From assembly GCA_019316985.1 (NCBI GenBank), contig CP079215.1, positions 682,001 to 746,000 of the forward strand: a stretch of 64,000 nucleotides of DNA, in the 5' to 3' direction. This DNA is from Paraniabella defluvii (GTDB lineage Bacteria; Bacteroidota; Bacteroidia; Chitinophagales; Chitinophagaceae). The notes under the pieces were generated by a model. It was not told where the DNA came from. It saw nothing but the letters and a program-made list of their open reading frames with translations, and ran no database searches. A program made the translations under genes and the position numbers. Shown here piece after piece: positions 51,953-61,818 of the stretch. Every line of letters starts with the position of its first letter. Position 1 is the first letter of the stretch.

Positions 51953-54088
51953 ATGGCTGTACAGACAGGTGAGAACGAACAGGCGCTGAGGAAAATTCTG
52001 GACATGACCAGGTTGATCAGTATCGTTATTTTAGTGATACACTTCTATTATTATTGCTATGCTGCCTTTCAGGAATGGGAGTTGAGCAGTACTTTCAGCG
52101 ACCGTATTTTAGGTAATATTTACCGAACAGGTATCTTCAGCAACTTTGTTAAAAGCAAGCTGATTGCTTTAGGCTTTCTGGTGATTTCGCTGCTGGAGCA
52201 AAAGGCCGGAAGGATGAGAAACTGAATTATAAAACAGCTTTCGCCTACCTCATAACGGGGCTGTTGCTCTATTTTGCCAGCTATCTTTCCATGATGCTTC
52301 AATTGCCTGCACAGGAGAAGACAATTGTTTATATAAGCATTACCGCAATAGGTTTTTTACTGATACTTTCTGGAGGTACATTGCTTTCCCGGATCATTAA
52401 AAGCAAGTTCAACAACAAGGATATTTTTAACAAGGAAAACGAGACGTTTCCGCAGGAAGAACGTTTACTGGAAAATGAATTTTCCATCAACCTGCCGGCA
52501 CGCTACCGCCTTAAAAACAAGGTTCGCAATAGCTGGATAAATATCATTAACCCTTTCAGGGCGATAATGGTATTAGGTACTCCCGGTGCAGGTAAATCCT
52601 ATTTCGTAATCAGGCACGTCATTACCCAACATATCCGTAAGGGGTTTACAATGTTTGTGTACGACTTTAAGTTCGATGATCTTTCAAGGATTGCTACAAT
52701 TCCTGGTTGAAAAACAAGCACAGGTACGCCAAGCCTCCGCGATTTTTTGTGATCAATTTTGACGACTTAACAAGAAGCCATCGGTGCAATCCTTTGGAGC
52801 CATCAGCCATGACCGATATTACTGATGCTGCGGAATCAGCCCGCACCATTTTAATGGGATTAAATAGAGAGTGGATAAAGCGTCAGGGCGATTTTTTCGT
52901 GGAATCGCCAATTAATTTCCTGACGGCTGTGATATGGTATCTGAAGAAATATAAGGACGGAGAATTTTGCACGTTGCCACACGTCATAGAACTGATGCAG
53001 GCAGATTATGACAGCCTTTTACATTGTTCAGAACCGAAGCTGCCAAAGAATGTGAGGTATTGATCAATCCGTTTTTGAATGCCTACCTGAATGATGTGAT
53101 GGAACAATTAGAAGGACAGATAGCATCTGCTAAAGTGGCTATGGCAAGGCTTTCCTCACCGCAATTGTATTATGTTTTATCGGGCAATGACTTCAATCTC
53201 GATGTGAATAATCCTGATGATCCGAAGGTGGTTTGCATGGGTAATAATCCGCAAAAGATACAGATCTATGGGGCGGTGCTTTCGCTTTATGTAACACGCC
53301 TTGTAAAGCAGGTCAATAAGAAAGGAAAATTGAAAAGCAGTTTGGTTTTTGACGAGTTCCCAACTATCTATTTGAACAACATGGATAGCCTTATAGCCAC
53401 AGCAAGGAGCAACAAGGTTTCCACTTGCTTAGGTATTCAGGATTTCAGCCAGCTTCGTAAAGATTATGGCAGGGAGCAGGCAGATGTAATTATGAATATC
53501 ACGGGCAACATTGTAGCCGGGCAAGTTACAGGTGATACAGCCAAACAACTTTCCGAACGCTTCGGGAAAATCATGCAGGATAGGGAAAGTTATTCTATCA
53601 ATAGCGGTGATACTTCTATCAGCCGCTCAAAGCAACTGGAAACCGCTATACCGCCTTCAAAAATATCTGCACTGAGTTCCGGTGAGTTCGTAGGCATGGT
53701 AGCTGACGATCCTGATAATAAAATAGACCTGAAAGCCTTCCATTGTGAAATTATCAATAACCACGATGCACTGAAAAGAGAGGAAGAAAGCTACAAGGAG
53801 ATAGAGGTGATTCGCAAGCTGGATAACAGCATGGTACAGCGTAATTATTTCCAGATAAAAGAAGATATACAGGACATTATTCAATCGGAAATGGAAAGGT
53901 TGCTGAATGATCCGGGATTAAGCCACTTAGTAATAAAAAGACATGACTACAATTCGTTGGATCAAATCTTAACTTCTACATTTTATATCCTTTTTTCTGT
54001 CAGCAGCATGAAGTTCCTAATTGTTTTGGAGGACATTTTACTGTTCCGTAACTGCAATAAACACAGCAGTCCCCTGTTTCGGCTTTAA
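51953..54088 (+). CDS. VirD4/TraG-like coupling protein, frameshifted
   Basis: About 710 codons. Three or four N-terminal membrane segments (LISIVILVIHFYYYCYAAF, FAYLITGLLLYFASYLSMML) precede the ATPase domain: Walker A LGTPGAGKSYFVIRH, Walker B SLVFDEFPTIYLNN, then DSLIATARSNKVSTCLGIQD. Breaks lie near 52215, 52705 and 53050. The usual end of the family is near LSHLVIKR (about 53940). The last ~45 residues run into the antisense mer cassette and look non-native, so the original stop was probably lost at the junction. Confidence 0.87.
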
Positions 54089-54211
54089 TCTTGTCTTGCA
54101 GTTTTCGCATTCATAAAAAAACTGGCAAGCGTCTGTGGGCATTGTTTCTTCTTTTTGGTGTCTGCAATTAGGACAAATGATTACTGATTGAAGTATTGCT
54201 GTCTTGTTCAT
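54000..54211 (-). CDS. GDCCVxxC-domain protein, one-base indel
   Basis: From ATG 54211 it reads MNKTAILQSVIICPNCRHQK, then FFYECENCKTRLKPKQ. One G is missing in GGGG near 54080. Repair gives GDCCVYCSYGTVKCPPKQLG TSCC and TGA, 70 residues. The GDCCVxxC signature defines a small Cys-rich family found in mercury loci. It follows MerTP by 2 nt and overlaps the 3' end of the coupling-protein frame on the other strand. It probably binds Hg or another thiophilic metal. Confidence 0.78.
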
Positions 54212-54213
54212 TT

Positions 54214-54831
54214 TTATTTGTTGATGATGGTGGATGAAATTACTTTATATCCGATGTTGTTTATAATATTTGAAAGACTGTCAACTGATGTTTTTGAATT
54301 GTCAAACTTTACGATTGCATTTGCATTTTTATAATAAGTGTTTGCTTCAATTACTCCATCCACCTTTGAAAGTGCGCCGTTAATGTGTGCTGTACAACCT
54401 TCACAGTCCATTCCATTAATGTTTAATTGAACCGTTGCTATATTGCTTTTGTCAACTACAATCACTTTTGCTTTTTGTGGCTTTGGATAAAATATTTTTG
54501 CATAGTATGGAAATGCCATTAGCAATCCAGAAACAACAGTAACGATAACTAAAAACGATTTTGATTGCCAAAATGATTTTTTATTGTCAGCCTCACAGTC
54601 GCAGCCAACTTGTTTTTGTGGTTTTATTTTTTGATACCACGCAAATGTAAAAACTGCAATTGTCAAACCGATTAAATATGGACGATACGGCTCAACCCAC
54701 GAAAATGATGAAGCAAATCCGCTTGCACCACCTAAGAAAGCTAAAACAGGTGTGATGCAGCAAAGAGAAGCTGCAACTGCTGCCAACAGTCCAGCAATCC
54801 AGCCTTTACTATTTTTTATTGTCGTTGTCAT
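54214..54831 (-). CDS. merT: MerTP fused mercury transporter, copy 2
   Basis: An intact 205-residue protein. The MerT part has SLCCITPVLAFLGGASGF and a loop site GCDCEADNK. The C-terminal HMA domain has INGMDCEGCTAHINGAL. It is a paralogue of 31102-31728 but clearly diverged and even more AT-rich. No MerA is nearby, so Hg imported here would need the reductase encoded at 29.3-30.7 kb or elsewhere. The ATG overlaps the ArsR TGA (ATGA). Confidence 0.9.
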   Translation of the reverse strand: MTTTIKNSKGWIAGLLAAVAASLCCITPVLAFLGGASGFASSFSWVEPYRPYLIGLTIAVFTFAWYQKIKPQKQVGCDCEADNKKSFWQSKSFLVIVTVVSGLLMAFPYYAKIFYPKPQKAKVIVVDKSNIATVQLNINGMDCEGCTAHINGALSKVDGVIEANTYYKNANAIVKFDNSKTSVDSLSNIINNIGYKVISSTIINK

Positions 54832-55199
54832 ACTGTCACCAAATTTTGTTGATTGATTATTTTAAAGAACGATCTTAATACTTTTAAATGTTTATTGTGT
54901 AGTGAATAGAAAATGGTTTGTCCTTGTTTTCTGGCTTCAATAATATTCCCGTCTTTTAGCTTTCGTAAATGTTGGGACACGGCAGGAATACTCATTCCCA
55001 AAATATCACTTAGGTCGCAAGGACAAAGTTCGTTTTCCTCTTCAAGCAGAAATAGTATCTTCAGTCGTACTTCATTTCCTGCCAAAGCAAGAACCTGTAC
55101 TAATTGTAAAAATGATTTCGAGTTAGTCTTTAATTTTTCTCGGCAACTTTTAATTTGGTCTATGTCCGCCTGTAACCTGATGCAAGTATCGTTTGTCAT
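54828..55199 (-). CDS. ArsR/SmtB-family regulator of mer cassette 2
   Basis: An intact protein of 123 residues from ATG 55199 (a TTG two codons earlier is also possible). It has MTNDTCIRLQADIDQIKSC, the winged helix LAGNEVRLKILFLLEEENEL CPCDLSDILGMSIPAVSQHL, and the wing GQTIFYSLHNKHLKV. The CPCDL site matches CVCDL in copy 1. It should repress the MerTP-GDCCVxxC operon and respond to Hg or related metals through the Cys pair. Confidence 0.9.
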   Translation of the reverse strand: MTNDTCIRLQADIDQIKSCREKLKTNSKSFLQLVQVLALAGNEVRLKILFLLEEENELCPCDLSDILGMSIPAVSQHLRKLKDGNIIEARKQGQTIFYSLHNKHLKVLRSFFKIINQQNLVTV

Positions 55200-55219
55200 T
55201 GTCAAATTTGTTTGCGAGG

Positions 55220-55261
55220 CAAAAGTAATAAATGTTACTTATTTAAGCAAATACTTAAATA
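55220..55261 (-). promoter_or_regulatory. mer cassette 2 promoter with ArsR palindrome 2
   Basis: The half-sites ATTTAAG and CTTAAAT with a 6-nt spacer (CAAATA) occupy 55240-55261, the same design as at 32116-32137. A -7 box TACTTTTG on the minus strand is at 55220-55227. The 55262-55350 stretch holds a small ACACTTT/AAAGTGT hairpin (55279-55299) that may mark the cassette edge. Confidence 0.68.
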
Positions 55262-55350
55262 TTAATATTAACAATTTAACACTTTGTATCTTAAAGTGTA
55301 GCAAAAGATAACGTAATCCGCGTAGCCTACTACAAGTCACCTTTAAAAAC

Positions 55351-55491
55351 ATGTTTTTTTTTTTTTTAAAAGGGCATGTCCCTTCGGGTCGGTCATTCCA
55401 GGGTACGCCTCGCTTCCGTCCCTTCTTTGTCGTGACCGGCTCGTTCCTCACCGCCTTACATCCCCTCATGCTTTACTATACAAGAGAATAA
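55351..55491 (+). CDS. Possible small ORF in conserved element leader (46 aa)
   Basis: ATG 55351 is followed by a run of 14 T, so the frame is unreliable. As read it gives MFFFFLKGHVPSGRSFQGTP and ends LMLYYTRE. The translation looks more like a conserved nucleotide segment than a folded protein. The surrounding 55262-55761 (500 nt) is the leader before ssb, with locally GC-rich stretches, several short inverted repeats and no other gene I can support. Confidence 0.25.
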   Translation: MFFFFLKGHVPSGRSFQGTPRFRPFFVVTGSFLTALHPLMLYYTRE

Positions 55492-55761
55492 CAAGCCTGA
55501 TTGGTTGAGATAGCAACCAACCTGCTTTGGCATTTTCCAACGAAACGGGTAAAAAGGCAGCTAAGATAGTTACGCCTTCGTTGCTACGAGCGCATAATGC
55601 TGCGCTGCGCTTGCACCCTTCGGGACTTATAGCTCTCCGCGCCTCCGGCTACACTCTGTCGCTGCTTTCTTTTTACCGTTTTTTTTTTTTGGAAAAATGC
55701 TTTTAGGCAAGCGGGTGAAAAAGAAGTAAACAAAATGGTTTCACAATTAAAATTAAAAATC

Positions 55762-56151
55762 ATGAACATCATTGGCAGATTAACGAGGGACGCACAAATC
55801 AGCACCTTGCCGAGCGACAAACAGGTAGTGAATTTTTCCGTAGCAGTGAATGACAGCTACCGTAACAAACAGGGCGAACGAGTGGAACACACCGAGTATT
55901 TCAACTGTGCCTACTGGATTTCAACAAATGTAGCAAAGGTACTCACCAAAGGAACATTGGTAGAACTCAACGGCAGGGTGAGTGCAAGAGCATGGATTGG
56001 TGGAGATGGTGGGGCACATGCAGCACTCAATTTCCATACATCAAAAATCAAATTGTATGGAGGCGGTAAACGGTCTGAAACCGTAGCAGGTGGTAACAGA
56101 AACGACTCCGCAGTACCTGCAAACAATGGCACAGACGATTTGCCTTTCTAA
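55762..56151 (+). CDS. ssb: Single-stranded DNA-binding protein
   Basis: An intact protein of 129 residues from ATG 55762 (MNIIGRLTRDAQISTLPSDK QVVNFSVAVND), with the OB fold (TEYFNCAYWISTNVAKVLTK GTLVELNGRVS) and the acidic tail TDDLPF that binds partner proteins. An upstream ATG at 55735 would add nine residues unlike SSB. It is the first gene of the plus-strand DUF932-PRTRC block and would protect single strands during element transfer or replication. Confidence 0.93.
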   Translation: MNIIGRLTRDAQISTLPSDKQVVNFSVAVNDSYRNKQGERVEHTEYFNCAYWISTNVAKVLTKGTLVELNGRVSARAWIGGDGGAHAALNFHTSKIKLYGGGKRSETVAGGNRNDSAVPANNGTDDLPF

Positions 56152-56190
56152 TCATTCATTTTCATTTATCAACTTTTAAAAATTACAATC

Positions 56191-57261
56191 ATGGCACATA
56201 ATCTTAATTATAACGAACGTACAGGCAAATACAGCTTCTTTAGCGTGCAGCAGAAAGCATGGCACAATTTGGGACAGATAGTAGAGCAATATCCCACCAG
56301 TGCCGAAGCTATCAAATACGCAGGGCTTGATTTCGAGGTTATCAAATCCCTTATATACTCGTGGCACAGGCATCAGTATAAGTGATGATGGTGAAATAAA
56401 AGAAGGTGGTAACATTTTGTTGCCCGACAATTTCGCAACTATGCGTACCGATACCAATACGGTTTTTGGCGTAGTAGGAAAAGATTACCAAATAGTACAA
56501 AATGCAGATGCCTTTGCCTTTTTCGATGCTATTGTAGGTGGTGGTGATGGTATCCTGTATCAAACAGCAGGTGCATTAGGAAACGGAGAGCGCATATTTA
56601 TTACGGCTAAACTCCTGACTATATCCGAGTAGGTAACGGTGATGATGTTACAGAAAAATACATCTTCCTGACCACCTCACATGATGGTACGGGAAGTATT
56701 ACCGCAGCGTTTACACCTGTACGTATCGTTTGTCAAAACACTCTCAATGCAGCATTGGGAAATATGTCCAACGTGGTACGTATTCGCCACACGTCAGGTG
56801 CAAAACAACGTTTGGAAAATGCTCATAAAGTAATGGGACTGGCTAATCAGCTAAGTGTACAACTGGAGGGCATATTCAATCAATGGACAAAGGTGCGTAT
56901 CTGTGATGAAGAAGTAAAGAAACTTATCCAACTGGCACTTTGCCCCAACAAGGAAACATTGGACGCACTCAAAAAAGGTGCAGAGGATGAACTGTCAACC
57001 GTTTTTAAAAATACGGTGGAAGATGCCTTTGCCTATGCAATGATGGCAGATACCCAACAGTTGAATACTACCAAAGGAACAGTGTTCGGGGCATACAATG
57101 CGGTAACAGGTTACTATCAGAATGTACGCAATTACAAGGACGATGAAAGCAAACTGCAATCCATTGTAATGGGAGGCACAGCACAGGCTAAAGCACAACG
57201 AGCATTTGAATTGTGCAGCCAGTTTGCAAAAGACGGAGCAGACGTGCTTGCACTGAGCTAA
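56191..57261 (+). CDS. DUF932 protein, frameshifted
   Basis: A repaired protein of ~357 residues starting MAHNLNYNERTGKYSFFSVQ QKAWHNLG. The core has FATMRTDTNTVFGVVGKDYQ IVQNADAF, LTTSHDGTGSITAAFTPVRI VCQNTLNAAL and a helical tail AFELCSQFAKDGADVLALS. Breaks lie near 56345 and 56620. DUF932 proteins are frequent on plasmids and integrative elements and resemble phage or plasmid replication-associated proteins, but no biochemical role is proven. It lies 39 nt after ssb. Confidence 0.82.
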
Positions 57262-57317
57262 AGTAACAGGACAGGCAGCAATGCCTGTCCTTATTATCCA
57301 CTTACAAAAACAAGTAT

Positions 57318-57695
57318 ATGAAACCGTTAGATAATTTGATAAACATAGAGAAGGCAAAATTGCTGCACGAACTATTTCCGCAGGAAATTCCTGCCTTACT
57401 GGAATACACCGACAATATGTGCCTTGCCATACAGGAGGACGAACAGTTGATACGCAGCCAGTGGGAAAACGGGTTGCTAACAGTAGAAGCCTGGCTATCC
57501 TTTGTTGAGGAAGTCAGGAACAAGATAAATAAGTATGGGAAACGTCTGCATACTCACAGCCGCTTATTTGCAGACCAACTTTTTGCTGGCTATGTCGCAT
57601 TGTATATGGTGCATTGTATGACCTTATATACTACTGTAAGGAAGCATAGCAATCCCAAGTTTACATTAGCCATAGACCTATTATTTAACCCATAA
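57318..57695 (+). CDS. Element-associated hypothetical protein (125 aa)
   Basis: An intact frame starting MKPLDNLINIEKAKLLHELF and ending FTLAIDLLFNP. It is helical, with one weak hydrophobic stretch (FAGYVALYMVHCMTLYTTV) that may be buried and not membrane-spanning. No motif was recognised. It stands between DUF932 and PRTRC genes in one direction with short gaps, so it is probably part of the same transcription unit. Confidence 0.6.
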   Translation: MKPLDNLINIEKAKLLHELFPQEIPALLEYTDNMCLAIQEDEQLIRSQWENGLLTVEAWLSFVEEVRNKINKYGKRLHTHSRLFADQLFAGYVALYMVHCMTLYTTVRKHSNPKFTLAIDLLFNP

Positions 57696-57706
57696 AATAC
57701 AAGGTT

Positions 57707-57934
57707 ATGGAAGCGTTGATAAAACTATTACAGGCAATGTCTTATCCGACTATGGTTTTTGTCGGTTTGGCAATCAGGCTCTTTGTCGGTATGCGACAAT
57801 TCAACCGAAGGGGCTTAGGTGGATTGCAGCATTTCAATAACTATTTAGTGGGTTTAATCACACTTGCGATAGAATGGATGCTGAAGTGGGCAGCATTAGC
57901 CCTTTTGCTGGGGATTGTGGGGATGGCTGTTTAG
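57707..57934 (+). CDS. Small two-TM protein (75 aa)
   Basis: An intact frame with two membrane helices (PTMVFVGLAIRLFVGM and WALALLLGIVGMAV region) joined by a basic loop (RQFNRRGLGG). It starts 11 nt after the 125-residue gene and precedes PRTRC-E by 69 nt. No family was recognised. Confidence 0.55.
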   Translation: MEALIKLLQAMSYPTMVFVGLAIRLFVGMRQFNRRGLGGLQHFNNYLVGLITLAIEWMLKWAALALLLGIVGMAV

Positions 57935-58003
57935 ATAACGTAGCACGGAATAAAACTATACAGGACTGTACAGAAATTCTTTTTAACAAAAAAACATTTG
58001 ACA

Positions 58004-58596
58004 ATGGAAACGACAAATTTTTTTCAGCAGCATAGCTGCATTGAATATAACAGGCGACCTGCAAGTAACGATACGGAAAGGAGCAGAAAGTAACTGGATA
58101 GTATCGGTTATGCTCAACAATGAGCAGTGCGGGGACGATGCAAGGAAACTGATACCGCCCCTCAATCTAAGAGGAAGTGCCGAAGAACTGGACAACGGTT
58201 TCTTTGAACGAATAACAACACCCATACGGACCGTTTCAGGTTTAATGGTGGACATGGAAGGCTTCATGAAACAGTTGGAAGAAGTGAAAAAGCAATCTGC
58301 TATGGAAAAAGAAAAGACAGACAGGGAGCGAAAGGAAAAAGAAGCCAAAGAGAAGAAATACAGGAGGCGATGCAAAAGTAGATGAACTGGAAAAAGAAGG
58401 AAAGCACAGGGACGCATGGATGAAAGTACCTGACCCTTCAGAATATCCCGAACAGGCAGAAGCCATACGCAAACGAAAATCATCCTTATCCTCAAAGTTT
58501 GCCCCGGACCTGTTTGGTGCAACTGCAACACCCGTAACTGATGAACAGCCACAAAGCGTTGAAGCGAATGTTGAGGAAGAAGAAATAAATCAATAA
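58004..58596 (+). CDS. PRTRC system protein E, frameshifted
   Basis: It starts METTNFFQ. After a break in the T7 run near 58020 it continues SIAALNITGDLQVTIRKGAE SNWIVSVMLNN. A central acidic/basic coiled coil (EVKKQSAMEKEKTDRERKEK) follows, and after a second break near 58365 the C-terminus DAWMKVPDPSEYPEQAEAI. Length and layout match PRTRC-E. The N-terminal Asn/Gly beta motif may be the interaction part and the coiled coil a spacer. It is first of the E-C-F-B-ThiF cluster. The function is unknown. Confidence 0.75.
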
Positions 58597-58614
58597 CCTG
58601 TAAAACGAGAAGTC

Positions 58615-58833
58615 ATGTTAATAGCAAAGCATTTAGACAGGATTTTCCTGCTCAAAGAAAACGGAACGGATATAAGGCTTACAGACCCTGAACCTTCATG
58701 GAGCGTGGAAGCGGTGATGAACTTCTATGCCAATACCTATCCAGTACTCACCACCGCCAAAATATCCGCACCACGAATTGAAGATGATACGGTGCAGTAT
58801 CGTTTTGAAAGCGTCATGGGAACAAAAGGTTAA
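58615..58833 (+). CDS. PRTRC system protein C (ubiquitin-like)
   Basis: An intact 72-residue protein (MLIAKHLDRIFLLKENGTDI, VMNFYANTYPVLTTAKISAP, FESVMGTKG). PRTRC-C proteins belong to the prokaryotic ubiquitin-like (Prok_Ub) beta-grasp group. Here the chain ends directly in Gly (GTKG then TAA), so the C-terminus may be ready for activation without processing. It is the presumed modifier of the E1/E2-like pair downstream. Targets are unknown. Confidence 0.8.
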   Translation: MLIAKHLDRIFLLKENGTDIRLTDPEPSWSVEAVMNFYANTYPVLTTAKISAPRIEDDTVQYRFESVMGTKG

Positions 58834-58850
58834 TCTTAAAATTTAAAGCA

Positions 58851-60003
58851 ATGGAATATGCAACACAATATTATATCGGGCATCATTCAAATGCCCCAAA
58901 AGCAAAGGCAAAGAAAACTCTACAAGCAGTTGGGAGAGTTCACAGCATGGGTACAAAGGACAAAAGATGCACACGAAATAAGCAAGGACAAACGGAAGTC
59001 AGTACCACAACAGATGTTGCCAATGGTTTTTTAAGAACCACCTTCCTGCCTAAACTGGAGGCGATGAAAACGGTACAACCTGCTACGGAAGTGGAGAAAA
59101 TAGAAACTGATTTTTATTGCTCCTGTGTGCAGTTGCCAGGCATTACAACGGCTTCGAGCCTATGGATACAAGGACGTTTGGCTATCCCTACAATATCGCC
59201 CTTTCTGTATGGGAAGTGGATAACCATTTAAAACGGAACATTAGAAACTGGAATTGCTTGCGTTTGGTACAGGACGATAAGGGAAAGACCTTTTTATAAG
59301 CGAGGAACAATACAATACTGGAACAACCTTGTTTTATATTCCCGTTATACCGTTATATAAAATGCTCAAAGACCCGAAGACAAAAAGAGCAGCCCGATTA
59401 TTATTATCCGTATTTGCTTATCTGTATCATGTAGCTGATATACCTTATTACAGGCAGGAGGATGCTTACCTCTATTGGCAATACGAAATGATTGCCGATT
59501 GGATTGAACAGGACGATGAAGCAGAATTGGACAGCCGTAAAGAGGAATTAAAGGTTGCTCAATGGTGCGGTGAAAAGATGGAGCAGAAAATATTCAACCG
59601 TAAAAACCTTGATGTGTTTGCAGAACGGATAAAGGCATTTATACCTACAAACGATTTTGAACAGGAGTGCCTGAATGTAGCAAAGGGAATGTTTGCACTT
59701 TATACTGATTATCCTGCAACAACGGTTTTCCAAAACGCAAAATATGTACAGGATGAAGAAGAACAGGAGGACGAAGTAATTGCAATGAGGAAATATATCT
59801 CGTTTATAGCCGATGTAAAGGGATGGCTATATGAAACGGTTGCTGAAAGTGTAAACAATGAGTTCAATGAATGTGGTACAACAGAAGAACCTACCATATT
59901 AAAAAAGTTTAACGGTACAGCAATCACCGATTGCAGTCTTGAATTTGAAAACAGGTTATTCCCATTGATAGACGATTTATGTTACCTGCTGAATAACGAT
60001 TAA
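58851..60003 (+). CDS. PRTRC system protein F, frameshifted
   Basis: A repaired protein of ~384 residues. Segments are RTTFLPKLEAMKTVQPATEV, CAVARHYNGFEPMDTRTFGY PYNIALSVWEVDN and, after a break near 59300, YIPVIPLYKMLKDPKTKRAA RLLLSVFAYLYHVADIPYYR. The last part is acidic and helical. The first ~55 codons are uncertain: two frames (ATG 58851 and ATG 58859) both look partly coding. It matches PRTRC-F in length and position between C and B. No catalytic motif was recognised. Confidence 0.68.
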
Positions 60004-60013
60004 AATAATTACT

Positions 60014-60730
60014 ATGAAAGATGTAATGGAAAATATCGGCAAACTTTACCATCCTAAAACGGCTTTGGTATTTTATGAAGCAAAAGGAATGAATGTAGAA
60101 GTCTATGTAGAGTATTTTGATATGGATAAGAATGGTAGTCCCATTAATGCACATCCCCTAACCGTTAAGGAAGCACAGCGTTTATCAAAAGCACTGGACA
60201 CAACGGGCGAAAGGAACAAGGCTTTTCTGAAACCTAAAAGCATTATCGCTGCAAATATCCTTTACACAGACCCATCTGAAAACGGCTTTGTGATGTGGTT
60301 TACAAAGGCGACCTGTAAAAATCTCTTTTTCGTTGAAGGGTTAGGCATTTCAAATGGTAATGCGAGCGTACCCGCATTACTTTGGATAGCCAACAAAGAA
60401 AAGCTGTATATCTATGCCCTGAAAAGTGACAGGAGGCCGACCGAAACCACACCACTTTATCATGCTCCGTTTTTCAATGTCTATGTAGAAGGAAATGTAT
60501 GTATGGGTACGGTGGATGTCAATATCAGGAGGTCAGCGTCATTAGAGGAATTTACAGCCGCATGGGAAGCCTATTTCTTTAACAGCTATTTCAGTCACCT
60601 GATGCAAAATCATAACCCCATACACGGTAACTGTGTGAGCCTATGGAAGAAGCTGCGGAAGACTGGAGAGCCATTTCCGAAAGAGGTATTGAAAAAGACA
60701 GACAGGACAATAAAAAATATACTACGATGA
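60014..60730 (+). CDS. PRTRC system protein B (E2-like)
   Basis: An intact 238-residue protein. It belongs to PRTRC-B, related to the prokaryotic E2-like family D. The expected E2-like core is HAPFFNVYVEGNVCMGTVDV, where the Cys after VEGNV sits where E2 enzymes keep the thioester Cys. The N-terminal half (YHPKTALVFYEAKGMNVEVY VEYF) is a separate beta-rich domain. It would accept the ubiquitin-like PRTRC-C from the ThiF protein, whose ATG overlaps its TGA (ATGA). This role is inferred from family only. Confidence 0.82.
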   Translation: MKDVMENIGKLYHPKTALVFYEAKGMNVEVYVEYFDMDKNGSPINAHPLTVKEAQRLSKALDTTGERNKAFLKPKSIIAANILYTDPSENGFVMWFTKATCKNLFFVEGLGISNGNASVPALLWIANKEKLYIYALKSDRRPTETTPLYHAPFFNVYVEGNVCMGTVDVNIRRSASLEEFTAAWEAYFFNSYFSHLMQNHNPIHGNCVSLWKKLRKTGEPFPKEVLKKTDRTIKNILR

Positions 60731-61532
60731 AAACGGACAAAATAAAAGTGCATTTTACAGACAACGACCTGATTGCCCCAACCAACCCCATTGAGGTAAA
60801 CCTGATAGGGGCTGGAGGCACAGGTTCAAAGGTGCTAACCGCATTGGTAGAAATGAATTACAGCCTGAATGAATTGGGACATGCAGGGATAGCGGTGAGG
60901 CTTTGGGATGATGATATAGTAACAGATTCCAATTTAGGCAGACAGCGGTTTGCTGAATGTGAGGTAGGACTATATAAGTCCGTTGCCCTGATAAACCGTT
61001 CCAACAGATGGGCTGGCACGAACTGGAAAGCTGAAACCACAAAGTTTGAAAGGGATAGTTTGGACAGGTTGCCCGAACATGCACAGGCAAGTATTTACAT
61101 TTCCTGCGTTGATAGCGTAAAGGCACGATTTGAAATAGCTGAGATACTTAAAGGACTGAATAGTTACAGGGCATACCGCAATCAAGCCAAATATTGGATG
61201 GATTTCGGCAATAGCCAGTCCACAGGGCAGGTGCTACTATCCACTATCGGCAGTATCAAGCAACCAAAGTCTGAAAAATATCAGGCGGTGGCAAGCCTGC
61301 CATTTATTACAGATGAATATGGCGAACTGCTGAAACGGTCTGAAGAAACAGATAATACCCCAAGCTGTTCACTGGCTGAAGCATTGGAAAAGCAAGACTT
61401 GTACATTAATTCCTCCCTTGCCCAAATGGGTTGCTCCTGCTATGGAACCTTTTCCGCAACGGAATGACCGAAAATAAGGGCTTCTTTCACAACCTTGCCA
61501 ACTTTACCACCCAACCGATAAAGGTCGCCTAA
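60727..61532 (+). CDS. PRTRC ThiF-family (E1-like) protein, one-base indel
   Basis: An E1/ThiF adenylation fold of ~268 residues. It has the nucleotide loop NLIGAGGTGSKVLTALVEMN, the Arg/Asp set LWDDDIVTDSNLGRQRF (D-x-NLxRQ, E1 signature), CVDSVKARFEIAE and the candidate catalytic Cys in NTPSCSLAEAL. One base near 61440 shifts the end; repair gives MTENKGFFHNLANFTTQPIK VA and TAA at 61532. Start ATG 60727 overlaps PRTRC-B. It should activate PRTRC-C with ATP. No PRTRC-A (JAB peptidase) or ParB-type PRTRC-D lies in the window. Confidence 0.85.
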
Positions 61533-61579
61533 AGCCCCTCCCAGGCGGCGCATCGGCATTCCTTTCCCCGTAGGCGGAA

Positions 61580-61602
61580 CACCGCTGCGCGAAGAAGCGG
61601 TG
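61580..61602 (+). terminator. Possible hairpin after PRTRC cluster
   Basis: CACCGCT (61580-61586) and AGCGGTG (61596-61602) form a 7-bp GC-rich stem with a 9-nt loop, 47 nt after the ThiF stop. No T run follows, so it may be a weak terminator or processing signal. The rest of 61533-61818 shows no gene. Confidence 0.35.
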
Positions 61603-61818
61603 CAGCCACTTATGCAAAACCGTCCTCACTACCTTTTAGTCCGTTCATCCGTTTCCGCATAACAGACTGCGGCATTATTAATCATCTATATTACTGGAGA
61701 TGGTCTTTCTTATTTGAGGCTGCAATTATGTATTTGTAAATTCTTCAGTTCTTGCTTTCTATGAGCATCTAAGATTCCTCTTCTTCATCTGATTTTGTAG
61801 CCCATTCCAGATGTTTTA

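Noticed and set aside
55351..55740. Coding genes in the GC-rich leader before ssb
   Set aside because: Frames depend on poly-T lengths of 10-14, the translations are low-complexity and there is no recognisable family; only one weak small ORF is listed.
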